From Allodiplogaster sudhausi (Eukaryota; Nematoda; Chromadorea; Rhabditida; Diplogasteridae): 64,000 nucleotides of DNA. The stretch is taken from contig CALZFC010000015.1 of NCBI GenBank assembly GCA_945643635.1, forward strand, positions 4,211,001-4,275,000, in the 5' to 3' direction. A program made the translations under genes and the position numbers. A model generated the notes under the pieces. That model had not been told where the DNA came from, did no database searches, and saw nothing but the letters and a program-made list of their open reading frames with translations. Of the stretch, positions 39,409 through 49,843 are shown piece by piece. Within the stretch, counting starts at the first letter, position 1; each line of letters opens with the position of its first letter.

Positions 39409-40675
39409 CTAGACCACGGGCGTCTTGTCGTCCTTCTTGCTGCGCTCGCTGGGATCCAGATTTGACGGGCCACCACTCTTCTCTGCTATAAAATAGAGAT
39501 CTGATGACAGCTCTGATGTTGTTGATATTATAATTACCGCCTGATTTGTTTAAAACAAAATGCAGGTAATTTAAATGGCAGATGAGCCAGTTTCGGGAAC
39601 ATTGATCATTGTGTACTCCGCTTCCTCGAGTAACCTTGGTTGTCCTGGTCCTGTTCGGGATGCGGCTGCCTCTTCCGGGTGGAGGTGGCGATACTCTTCT
39701 TTCCCTTGACATGATTGCCTGCTATTTTGGCGCGCTTGTCCTTTCTGATCGCCATGACCGCCGTGGTGGGCGGGCTGGAGACCTTCTTACCCCGGTCGAC
39801 CTTACGAACAGGAGGGAAGAAGGAGCCGAAAGGGTCTTCTGCTGGAATAGGAGTGGAGGTGAAGTAGGCTTCGATTTTAAAGTCTTTCTTAAATGGGACT
39901 AAACGAACAAATATCCTCGGAAATCTCGGCGGTGGGCGCAGAAGGAAGAGCAGCGCGGGAGCGGGCAGCACGAGGCGGGCGCTGTTCGGACTGAGAAATG
40001 CGGTCTGCAGCCACGGACAGATTCTTATCACCGCCGAATTTCGAGTGCTTTCTGTAACGACTAATTGATATTGTTACTATTTCGTTTCGCTTGCCTCTCA
40101 GTGTCAAGCTTGTTTTTGCTCTTCTTGTTTTTCTGCTTCTTCTGTAGAGGAGAGTCGCCCATTTCGAGCTGGATTTGCTTGGTGCGAAACTCTCCTGGAC
40201 TGGTGTCCTTAATCGACCGAGGAGACTGCGACTACAACTCAGCGAGTGAATTCATGTATGCCCATGATGTCCGACATTCAAGATAGATTCAAGAAATACG
40301 AGGGAAATTTCATGGCAAAAACTAGCCTTAAAGTAGGCGAAAATGCCGTAGGCAAGGATGCAGAAGATGAGAATGGAGAAGACGCCGCTAACCACACTAA
40401 ACGACAACGCGATCTCAACCAACACTGTCAGATGGGAGACGTCCTCGATGAGCTTAACGTCCCTTCAAAAACATATGTTGTCTAATTTATTCAGTCTAAT
40501 TTAATAAGAATCATTAAGAACAAATAAATCTATAGCACATATGTAAGATACTTACGATTGTTTGCTCATCGCTTAGAAGAAGAAAGCAACGGAGCTGAGA
40601 AAGAAACGACCGTTTGCCGACGAAGTAATAGGTACCAATGACAGAAAGAAGATGATAAGATCTAGTGATTTTCAT
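39409..40675 (-). CDS. Small single-pass membrane protein, family unknown
   Basis: Six exons give about 268 residues: 40556-40675, 40300-40452, 40095-40207, 39972-40051, 39635-39898 and 39409-39485. The start is an ATG giving MKITRSYHLLSVIG. The second exon carries a strong hydrophobic helix (VVSGVFSILIFCILAYGIFAY, about residues 60-80). After it comes a long, very basic tail (KKQKNKKSKNK; RGKKVSS; KKSIATSTRKRQ) ending KTPVV. The intron 40052-40094 appears to be GC-AG and only 43 nt long. It is supported by phase and by the absence of a usable GT. The gene converges on Clc-like gene 2, with about 80 bp between stop codons. The splice model rests on phase consistency alone, as I recognise no homologue. 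Confidence 0.55.
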
Positions 40676-41060
40676 CTTGCATTTGTATTTGCACGAAATC
40701 GGGATATATTCACACTCAGTGTGTCCATATCAGCCAATTCATTTCATGTTGTACTTGGTCAGAATTTTCTTTGCTTTAGAACAAAACATTTAGTTTTATT
40801 CTATAGCTGTGTGAAGTACCAAGAAGTCACCCAAATATATCAAACAAAATATTTCACCGGTTTAGGAATAAATAGGAAATCACCTATAAGAAAGCATAGG
40901 GAAATGATGGGAAATGATCACAGCCTCAGGATTAATGGTATTCTATAGAGATTAGCGAAATAGTGTGCAACCTCCAATAGGGAGGAAGAGAAGACTCTAC
41001 TAGAAACGTTAAGGACTTGATATAGATGATAAATGCAGTTGATTAGGGTTAGAATGTCCC
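40676..41060. other. Intergenic spacer
   Basis: This separates the start of the membrane-protein gene from the stop of the phosphomannomutase gene, both on the minus strand. It should hold the first gene's promoter and the second gene's 3' UTR. No other feature is seen. Confidence 0.6.
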
Positions 41061-41459
41061 CTAGATCTGCTGGAGAAGAGTGGAGACTTGACTGCGCGTG
41101 TCAGCAGGATCAGTCACGCAGTGTCCAATTGTTCGCGAGTCTTCGTAGATCGCGTAGTCATTCCTCCCTGCAAACACAACTAAGCATGTAACTTGCTTCA
41201 AAACGTTTACACCTGCCCAGAAATTTAATGGCGCAGAAACAATGAAAGAAGGGTAAGGATTAGATACACTGTCAGTCTTATCGCCGAAGAAGTGAATGTT
41301 ATCGTAATGAGGGGTGAGGTATTGTAGACAGAAGGTCTTGTCCCATCCCAGTGGATAGACATCTACGCTGATCTGTCCGCCTGGAACCAGGAGAGGATGA
41401 GAATTTGCCATGAGATGAGGTGAGCAAACATCCACAATAGAAAGTTTTGGAAAGTATTC

Positions 41460-41531
<72 letters not shown>

Positions 41532-42146
41532 TACCAACGGCAAACTCGAGACCGTAGTCAGGGAAGCGGGAGTGCAGATGATCAAGAAGTTGGGCACGGA
41601 CGCCGTGTTCCTTATCGTACTCCACGAACTGCTCCCGTTCCGCGTACGAACAGGAACGGCCAATCGGACAGAGATTCAACATTCCCTGGAGACCAAAATT
41701 ATAGAGAAGACGGTGACGACGTGGTCATTGATTACAAAGGGATCTTTACTAAGGTGAAGAATATAAAGAAGTCAAAGAGTGAAAAGAGAAGCGGGGACCT
41801 TGCGGAACTCAATGAAATTGCCTCGCTTGACAGGAAGGCGGAGCCGGCTGAAGAAGCCGAGTGCCTCGTTGATCAGATCCTGCAGTCGCTCCTCCCCGAT
41901 GTGCTCTTGTATCGACTGCAGTTATAAAACGTATGATTATCAAAGACAAATGGTACTGCTAAACTCCCGAACTTAAAATCAGTTTGTAAATGCAGATAAG
42001 GTCAAGATTTAGAACCGACTTACTCGTTAAACTTACGTGAGAAGGGAGCTGCGTCGTGCCCTGGTAACCGACCAGGCCATTCTCAGAGAAGACGTAGTCA
42101 TACTGGGCCAGAACTGCAAGTTAGTGAGAGAGAGAGAGAACCAGAC

Positions 42147-42188
<42 letters not shown>

Positions 42189-42778
42189 AGAGAGACTGCG
42201 AGAATGGAAGAGCTAGTGAGATAGAGGGAGAGAAAGACAGAAAAAAATAAGAAAGCGACCGAGGTGATGAAGAAACTGTGAGATTAACAGCAGTGAACAT
42301 GATCTAGCAGGAGTGCCAGACAACACAAAGTTACTGAAATGAGAGAGAAACCATCGTCGAGGTTGTCTCCGAGTTGCTCGACAATCTTAGTGAGATCCGA
42401 CCCGCCCACAATGGCCACTGGAGTTCGCTTCCTCAGCTCCGCCATGAAAGTGCGCATTTCCGCATCAATGTTCTTAACAAAGGAGGCATAGTCAGAGGCC
42501 CTTATTTAGTTACTTGCCTATTTGAGATAACAGACGGTGGATCTCGTTAAGTTCGCACTGTGCCACACAGAAATCGCATAACTTCTTGAAAATTAACAAG
42601 CCTATATTTATAGTGTGGATAATAGAAAATCTAATTCGCTCGCTTATTGAAATGCATTGATCAAATATTAAAATATACTACTAGAGGGGAGAAGAGAGAG
42701 AGCAAAAGAAAAGAAACCGACCATTCTAGCCTTTGTTAGAGTGCCATCGACGTCGAAGACAAGGATCGTCTTCGGCAT
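41061..42778 (-). CDS. PMM2: Phosphomannomutase
   Basis: Seven exons join without conflict into 246 residues, the usual length for the eukaryotic enzyme: 42722-42778, 42352-42472, 42037-42113, 41799-41915, 41535-41685, 41270-41380 and 41061-41167. The enzyme converts mannose-6-phosphate to mannose-1-phosphate for GDP-mannose synthesis, feeding N-glycosylation and GPI anchors in the cytosol. The HAD motif DVDGT is at residues 9-13, with Asp9 the expected phospho-acceptor and Asp11 the acid/base. Conserved blocks follow: [65 protein letters not shown] and [12 protein letters not shown]. The metal-site region reads TDRRND where vertebrate enzymes have PGGND, a departure worth confirming. CT-rich tracts (GA on the plus strand) fill introns at 41461-41530 and 42121-42195. 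Confidence 0.97.
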
Positions 42779-43343
42779 AACAACAATAGGAAGAAGAGAG
42801 TTACTCATGAAACTCAGCGAGTCAAAACTGAATAACACTCCGGCAGTTCAGAAATAATAGAAGGGAACAAAACGAGCTTGTTCGAAAACCCAACGAGAAC
42901 TAGCTGATCGCTCTTATTATACAAAAAAGGAAGAGGGATGTGAAAGAGTGCAAGACACGTGGCAACGTACACGTCTCCCCTTAGCCAGCTGTCCCCCCCC
43001 CTCCATCCTCCCTTGCCACGTCACCCCAAGAGTCGGGATGTACTTAGTTGGAAGAGGCAGCCACAACCAATGCTTCTCACATTCACTCACAACATTCTTA
43101 GGTATACTTCTCTTTTATTAACCAAAAAAAAACGAAAACGAAAAAATCAGATTAATAGAGATCTATAAGTTGAAAAGAATGTACAATACAAAGCTATTCG
43201 ACAAGAGAAGACCAAAATCATCTCAAACGAGATCTCATTTTACATGACATCTTGAAAACATACAATAAGGAAGACTCGCAAATCACGATAAAACTGTTTC
43301 AGGAGAAAATCGACTCCAACAACTTCAAAAAGGGAACGTTGTA
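42779..43343. other. Spacer between phosphomannomutase and CFP1 genes
   Basis: This holds the presumed phosphomannomutase promoter and the CFP1 3' UTR, with a short C run at about 42995-43003. No further gene is seen. Confidence 0.6.
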
Positions 43344-46331
43344 CTATGAGTTTGTGGAGTTTGAGTTGGGAACAACTCCAGAACGTCGAAGAATGTCTTC
43401 CAGCGACTGATGATATGTCTACAAGAAAGTGTGAAAGTCCTTTTACCTATCTATCAACTAAACAAATCTGTAAGAAAACCGAGAGAAACACAATAAGTAT
43501 GAAAAGTGTGCGAACCGTCTTGTTGCAGAGGAGAAGGATGGGATCCCCGAGAAGGCGACTGGCCCCCAGCCGTGCTTTCTGGTCGAACATCTCATCCATC
43601 CGCATGAGGATGCGGTGGCGGGCGGATTCCAGATGGCCCAGCATCGTCTGCAGGGCAAGGGACTTGAGAAGTGAGCTCTCTCAGCTATCACGGAAATACA
43701 GGAACCAGTCTAACAGAAACCAGTGACTCCAATAATGCACTGCATTGGCAGTGCATTATTGGGAATCACATGAGGTCCTCTCCAGGAGTAACCTGAATCC
43801 ATCGATGGTGCTGCTGACACTTCTTCCTCTCCTGCATGCAGTATCCCTTGTCAAGGAGGGCAACGCCTCCCTTCTCCACGGTGTCAGCAAACAGCTCGGC
43901 CATGTCATGGGAACGCTCTCCCGACCACCGCTTCGGACATCCACACACCTCAAGAATGAGATTTGCTAGAAAGATTCTCACTTAGCCCACTGTTAAACAT
44001 AACTATTCATCTTAAGATTAATAACCGAGAAGCCCGACGTGTCTAATCATGGACAGTACAAGGAATAACAGGAGACAGGGTTTAATCTGACATACCTCAA
44101 GTTCTGCTTCGTCTTCTCCTTTGTAGTGCTCGGGACACATCACACGCAGTCGCTTGCAAAATGTCTTGTTTATTTTGTTGTAAACATCGCAGAAGAGATT
44201 ATCCGGGTTCGCAGTTTTCTGCAAGGATTTTTGAGTAATTTTGTGTACCTCCTTTAAAGCAACGACTCGTTCAATGAGATCATATCCGAGAAGAGAGCTA
44301 CCGTGAAAGTGACTACCTCGATAGTGGTTCCATAAGTGACTTGCTTCTCCAACCGAACGAAGCAACGCTCGATGTGCTTCGCCACTTGGTTGGCGTTGTA
44401 GTCGGTGGAGCAGACCGGGCAGTTCACTGTCTTCAACCAGACATACATGCTGTGTTTATCCATAATACCGAAACTATCTCCAATACCGTAAAAAAGATAA
44501 TATTGAAAGAAACAATATCCTGCTGCGAATCCTCCTCATCGTCTGCCAATGGCTTCACATTCTTCATTACCTGAAATGAGACGCAAATCTTGTTGGCATG
44601 TTCAGATGCAATAATACAAATTTAAATAATCATATAATTAATAGCCGAAATGTTTTTGAGTAGATAAAAAAGATCAGGTGATTACTGACTGCGATGTACT
44701 GTTGCAAGAAGGTCATCCACTCGGCGATTCTCTGCTTCTCTTCATGCATTCTCTCAATCTCATCAACGAGAGCTCGCTCAGCTGCGTCTGATCTCCTCTA
44801 CAATCATTTATACATAACCCTCTATTGTAAAATAGACTCAATAGTAAAACAATGTACTCGTTAGTATCTAAAGATAACCTTCGAAACTGGTTCTTCCTTC
44901 CAGTACTCATCAACTCGCTGGGGGAGAATAGTTCTCAGGCGTTCCTGAAAAAGATCTTCGCTGTAGTTGATTGGGATAGGTCTCAATTTTCTCATGGATC
45001 CTAAAGAAAAATGGGGAAAACAGCACGATTTTCGGCAAGTTTTAATGCGAAGCAATGAGAAAGGGGCTGTACCCTTCCAATTTTTGTTGGCGGACCCTTT
45101 GCAAATCTATGAAGCATTTCAACAGTGGTTGCGAGGACTAAACTTGCTAATGATTTTAAAATGAAGTAAACCTTGGCGAGTCGTATTCCGCAGTCGTCGG
45201 AGCAGTATTTACTGTTGGGGCGGGCAGCCTCCACGCAGTTCATTCCCAGGCATTGCCTTTCTTCTGCATCCAACTCAGGCATCTTCAACCATCCAACATC
45301 AGGGTTAAGATCGTAGCGTCAAGTTCATAGACCCACCCAGATTTTGAGCCTCCTCATAAGCAATCCCAACTCGGATTTTGACGTCTATTCGTTTTACTCT
45401 TACCACCTCCCTTTCCGTCCCAAACAGCGATATTTATTCCGTGTCCTCCATTCACAATTCTTTCTTTAATCGCCAACAAATAAAATCTGCCATTGCCTAC
45501 ATTTGCTAACCATAAGCCATCATGCATTTAAAAAAAAGTATTTGAAAGAAAAAAAATCAGTTATTGAGCAAAAACTAGGTTCGATTCTGAAAAGGGAGGG
45601 GATGCAAACCTTCTTCTTTCTCCTGTTTTTAATCCGATCGTAGTCGATGTACACATTGCGACCTTGCATCAAGCGGGCTTCTACAACAACCAGACGTGCA
45701 AAGGAGAAACAAGAAAATAACAAAATAAAAAGTTCTAACCGACGGGAAATTGCGATGAAGTGGCAGCCAAGTTGATGACATTCTCAATGCGCTCCTCTGG
45801 CGGCTCAAGCTTCGGCATCTGCTGAGGCTGCTTTTCGGGCTGCAACTAAGAATTTCCGTCCTCATAGATTCATCCATCACAGTAGAAAGGAAGCACTCCA
45901 TGGAGGGAACCACAATACAAGCTAGTAAAGAAATTTCACATTGCACTAATCTAATTGATTGTGAATAGCACTCGCATGCTTGTGTCCTGTACTTCTTCAC
46001 CAATAATTAGGTGTCAACAGCCTGCGTACCGAAAGATGAGTTCCGTCCTTCCGCCAGCCCTTCTTGCGGCCTCGCTTGCCCTTCTCCGGCGTGCCATGCG
46101 GCTGTTTCTCAGGCATGTAAGCTAGGAGTAAGCAGAAATGAAAAGTCTTCGAATCCGATAGTGATCTACGGCAATACTTTCATTCCATAAAAGGTTACCT
46201 GACGTAGGGTCAAGTAAAAGTTTCGAGAAAGGAGCTAGGGGAGATCAACTGTGTGAGAGTGAGTGAGTGAGTGAGTGAGAGAGAGAGAATGAGAGGAAAG
46301 AGGTGTGGGAGAGACAGAGGCAGTGAAGAGA

Positions 46332-46366
<35 letters not shown>

Positions 46367-48774
46367 AGAGAAAGCCTGACTAGTGTCGTCGTCAGAGCTG
46401 ATATCCCTGCGTCTGTCCTTCCGCCTCTCACGTGCCTTGGAATGCACGACTCCGCCGCCTCCACTGGCTCGCATGAGAGCTGCAGGAAACAGGGAGAGAG
46501 TATACAAGGGGAAACTGTCTATACAGATAACTGGTGACAAGGGAATTATCAATTATGTAAAATGGACTCGGATATCCGAACTGAGAACATAAATGACCAA
46601 GACAAAGACAAATAAAGAATGAGAACAGAACAGACAGACAGCGATTGAAAGGACCCCGCTTCCCGTGGACACACGAAATGGGTCACGCACCAGCCACGGT
46701 GTAGCAGAGAAGGTGAGAGAAGCGCAAGGAGAGGGCGGAGGGGAGCAGCGGGAGAGAGAGAGAGAACGAGGCAGAAAGTGAGAGAGAGAAGGGAGAGAAA
46801 GAGAGAAGGGAGAGAAAGAGAGAGGGGAGAGAGAACGAGATGTAAACGACGATGTGTTGCTTAAGTGGGGATGAAAGTGCAGAAAGAAGATGTTTACAGG
46901 GAAGAAATATGCAAAGGTGGCGATCACAGCGGAAAAAAGGTAATGTTGATTTGACAGACCCACCCTGATTTTGGGCCTCCCAAACCCTTGTCCCACCTTA
47001 TTTTTGAGGAAATAGCTAACCCACTCTGGTTTGAGGGCCTTATACCTCCTAACCCACCCTAATATTCTGAGTCCTCGACTGTGGCTTTTATTCTCTGGGC
47101 GATCAAAGACGCAAAGTAACTTTCAGCCAGCAGGCAATTAAAAAATCACAGAAAACAACTGCGGGAATGCGGAACTGTCAGTTCGTGATCAAACGCGCAA
47201 ATTAGAGGAGAAAAAAGAAAATGTGCTAACATCTCCGTTGGTTGGCGAGAAGGTCGGCCTGGACGCAGGCGCGTTTCTGGCAGGGCTGGCCTGCACAGGA
47301 ATCATCAATCGTTTTTAGCTAACTCAACAAAAATAAATAATTAAGAGAACTTGCCAGCATCAAAATGAAGAAGAGAAAGTAAAGACTTATTGTTAGATAA
47401 TGTCAACCTAACAATGTCAACTAAACGCACCAACAGCACAAGCATCGCATTTGCCGCAGTCCATGGAGCGGAAGCAGCCGATGCAATTGCCGCATCTCAG
47501 GGAGGAGACATGGGAAGTCGAAGTAGAAGGAGTGGAGGGGGAGGCGGTCGAATGGGCAGTGGAAGCTGCAGAGAGGGGCAATCACACAACAAACAGCAGA
47601 CATCTCAGTGTATTCATCTAGAAAGGCAAGCACAGACAGTCCTTCTCCGCTGCTTCCTCTTCCTTCATCGCGGCGACAATGGCAGCCAGACCGGCCTGCT
47701 CCTCCTTCCGGGCTTTTGCCTCGACAAATTAATTATCATATTTTCAATAAAGAGGAAACCGAAATAAGCTGCGCAAAACCTCGTTCTTATAACACTTACA
47801 TATTCACAACTTACAACTTCTAACAGTTAACTCTATTAATTCCACAAAATATTCAAATTTTATTCAAGAACCTTGAGATATTTAGCTGTGTAGATAATTT
47901 CCAACGAAGGATCCTTGCTAATGCAAAGCGTGCAAAAGTATTTCTCGATGTGCTTGGCCTGAGTCCGATTGACCTAGATCGGAGAGAATCTCAATTCTTT
48001 AGGAACACAACTCACCAATAGGCAACATCATCTAGGGCAAGAGGAATTAAAAATAATATAATTATAACCTGCATGCAGTCGCCGTGGTACCACTCTGCGC
48101 AGTTGTCACAACAAATCATGAATCTTTTCGTGTCGGTGGATCGGCATATACAGTACTCCTGAAAATAGAAAGAACCACTGCAAAGGATGGCCGAGACGTC
48201 ATCTATTAATGACAAAAAAGAACCAGCAAACCTTGCCTTCGTCACTGGCGTAGGTCGCCTCGTCGGCATTGCTTTCCGAAGTCAGATCGACCTGGAAAGA
48301 TTTTTTTGAAAGAGGAGAAACGAAAGATTATAGATAATCTCAGTTAGTGACTCAATTTGAGCAATCAAGCTGACATCATTCTTGCGGTCTTTCTTCCGCT
48401 TCTTCTTCTTGTTGACGGCGGAGCTGCTTTCACTCGCACCTTCACCAGACCCGTCATCCACTTCCATTTCCTCCTTTTTAACTGCATCCTCAATGGCACC
48501 TGGAGATGGTTGAGTCGCCGGCGAATTCACTTCTTCCCTACAACAAAGAGAAAAGTGTAGGAATATAAATAATTCAGAGAAAATCGGAAGTTCCCACCAC
48601 AGCATGGTTTCCATTGTATCATATTCTATCCAAAATTTAAACAAAATATAGGAACACGATAACAATCTTATCAAATTAGGTATGATTAAAAAAATAGACA
48701 TTAAATAACAAGACAAACGCTAACCCAGCGGGTTCATCCTTTACAACCTCGTTTTTCGATTCGCTATTCTCCAT
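43344..48774 (-). CDS. CXXC1: CXXC zinc finger protein 1 (CFP1), SET1/COMPASS subunit
   Basis: Twenty-one exons give 683 residues: 48725-48774, 48375-48537, 48232-48291, 48069-48158, 47872-47973, 47638-47719, 47431-47565, 47231-47290, 46381-46479, 46030-46121, 45740-45845, 45610-45680, 45172-45282, 44879-44944, 44690-44797, 44514-44570, 44317-44430, 44096-44218, 43793-43948, 43516-43647 and 43344-43418. After an acidic/basic leader comes a PHD finger (about residues 92-145: EYCICRSTDTKRFMICCDNC, EWYHGDC). A CXXC-type finger follows (about 207-236: RCGNCIGC, DCGKCDAC), then basic and AT-hook-like linkers (KRGRKKG), the zinc-binding block CVEAARPNSKYCSDDCG, a coiled coil, and a C-terminal Cys/His-rich SET1-binding region (NCPVCSTDYN, HIERC, LFCDVYN, CKRLRVMCPEH). 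This is the nuclear adaptor that brings H3K4 methyltransferase to promoters. The CXXC finger lacks the usual linker (see findings). Confidence 0.97.
45327..45365. repeat. Interspersed CACCC/ATTTTG-type repeat, copy 1
   Basis: The segment GACCCACCCAGATTTTGAGC (45330 onward) lies in a CFP1 intron. It matches the copies at 46955-47075 in another intron of the same gene. Confidence 0.7.
46255..46375. repeat. GA microsatellites in a CFP1 intron
   Basis: GAGT and GA runs occur on the plus strand at 46255-46290 and 46334-46375, with a further run at 46750-46840 in the next intron. They read as CT on the sense strand of CFP1 and sit just upstream or downstream of its small exons. Confidence 0.85.
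46955..47075. repeat. Interspersed CACCC/ATTTTG-type repeat, about four degenerate copies
   Basis: Units resembling AACCCACCCTGATTTTGAGG, each followed by GCCTCC or similar, repeat about every 25-40 bp in this CFP1 intron. They share the unit found at 45330. Confidence 0.7.
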
Positions 48775-49159
48775 TCCATCCAACTGCAACAAAATTAAAT
48801 AAAGCTACAAAACGACTTTTACCTTAAAACTTTATTCTTCCATAAGAACACGAAAGGGAAGCGCAAAACGAAGAATTTCTTTCTTCTATCATTAACAAAT
48901 ATATTGCTAAAATTAAGCAGCTGAAATTTTAGCATATCTGGACTCTAATAATTTTACAATATAAATGCACTCTTTTCTTCACCATTTTGTGTGATATTCT
49001 TATTACTAATGCGCTCTTATATGTTATATGTTTTAGTCTTCTGCAGTTTATCTTATTATCCCTTGGATTGCTTTTCACAGTATTTTTGAAGCAACCAAAA
49101 ATAAAGTCAATAAATAACATATATAACATGATCTGTCTGACAAGTATGTATTAGGAGAC
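48775..49159. other. CFP1 upstream region
   Basis: AT-rich DNA lies between the CFP1 start codon and the stop of the Ly6-like gene, both on the minus strand. It probably contains the CFP1 promoter and 5' UTR; an acceptor-like TTGCAG lies just before the CFP1 ATG, so a 5' UTR intron or trans-splice site is possible. Confidence 0.5.
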
Positions 49160-49843
49160 TCAAGTAGCACCATGAAACAATATAACTAGAAAGCAAGTGA
49201 AGTAAGGCAGAAAGGCCGCGAATTGACTGGAGTCTCGGTTGCAGAAGCTGTGAGTGCAGCAGGAGACTCGCAGGACGCCACCCTCGAGGGCGTGCTCCAC
49301 TTCTGTCGACCTCTCACTCTACAATTCTCCGCTATCGTTTCCCTCTCTTCTTCTGCAAAATCAGTGTTCAGAAGAGTGAAATAACAAACCATCTGAATAT
49401 CTTCTCCCTCTGGCTGATCACAAACATGCTCAGGAAGGCGCAGAAAGCGGAGAACGAAGAAAGAGTCCCTCACCAATTCCGCCCTCACTGAGCAGCCTCT
49501 CTCTATGTATTTCACTCCATTCTGCATCTCAAACGTCTTCTGAAAGAAGCAAGTTCTCAAGGTAAAAAAAATAATTTATAGAGATAATCCTGAAATAACA
49601 ATATTATAATACGTTTGTTGTCAATATAATACTAGCACGAGATCTTAAACTCGACTTGTAATTCACTCAATTCAACCGAATTTCATTTCTAACCTTGAAG
49701 CATCTTCCGTCGCATTCCTGATAGACTTTCTGTGGTTCCTGGCCTCTTGAGACATAACATTGCAGGCCAGCCGGTTCCGCGGTTGCCGCAACAGCCGACA
49801 ACAAGAGTACCGTGGTGACCACCGTCATTTTCGTGCGGTCCAT
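49160..49843 (-). CDS. Ly6/uPAR-like secreted or GPI-anchored protein
   Basis: Three exons give 152 residues: 49694-49843, 49390-49539 and 49160-49318, all joined in phase 0. The N-terminus is a signal peptide (MTVVTTVLLLSAVAATA). The mature chain starts with LQCYV and holds further Cys in YQECDGRCF, GCSVRA and HVCDQ. It ends with the family's characteristic SCCTHSFCN, the CCxxxxCN pattern that closes three-finger Ly6 domains. A hydrophobic tail (FAAFLPYFTCFLVILF) reaches nearly to the stop codon, as expected for a GPI-anchor signal. Function cannot be told from sequence; worm relatives include neuronal surface modulators. The third exon start at 49318 was chosen because it alone keeps the CCxxxxCN frame open. 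Confidence 0.8.

Noticed and set aside
44317..44449. A longer version of the CFP1 exon using the acceptor at 44450
   Set aside because: It breaks the reading frame relative to the previous exon. The acceptor ending at 44431 joins in phase 0 and aligns with the known CFP1 spacing before NCPVC.
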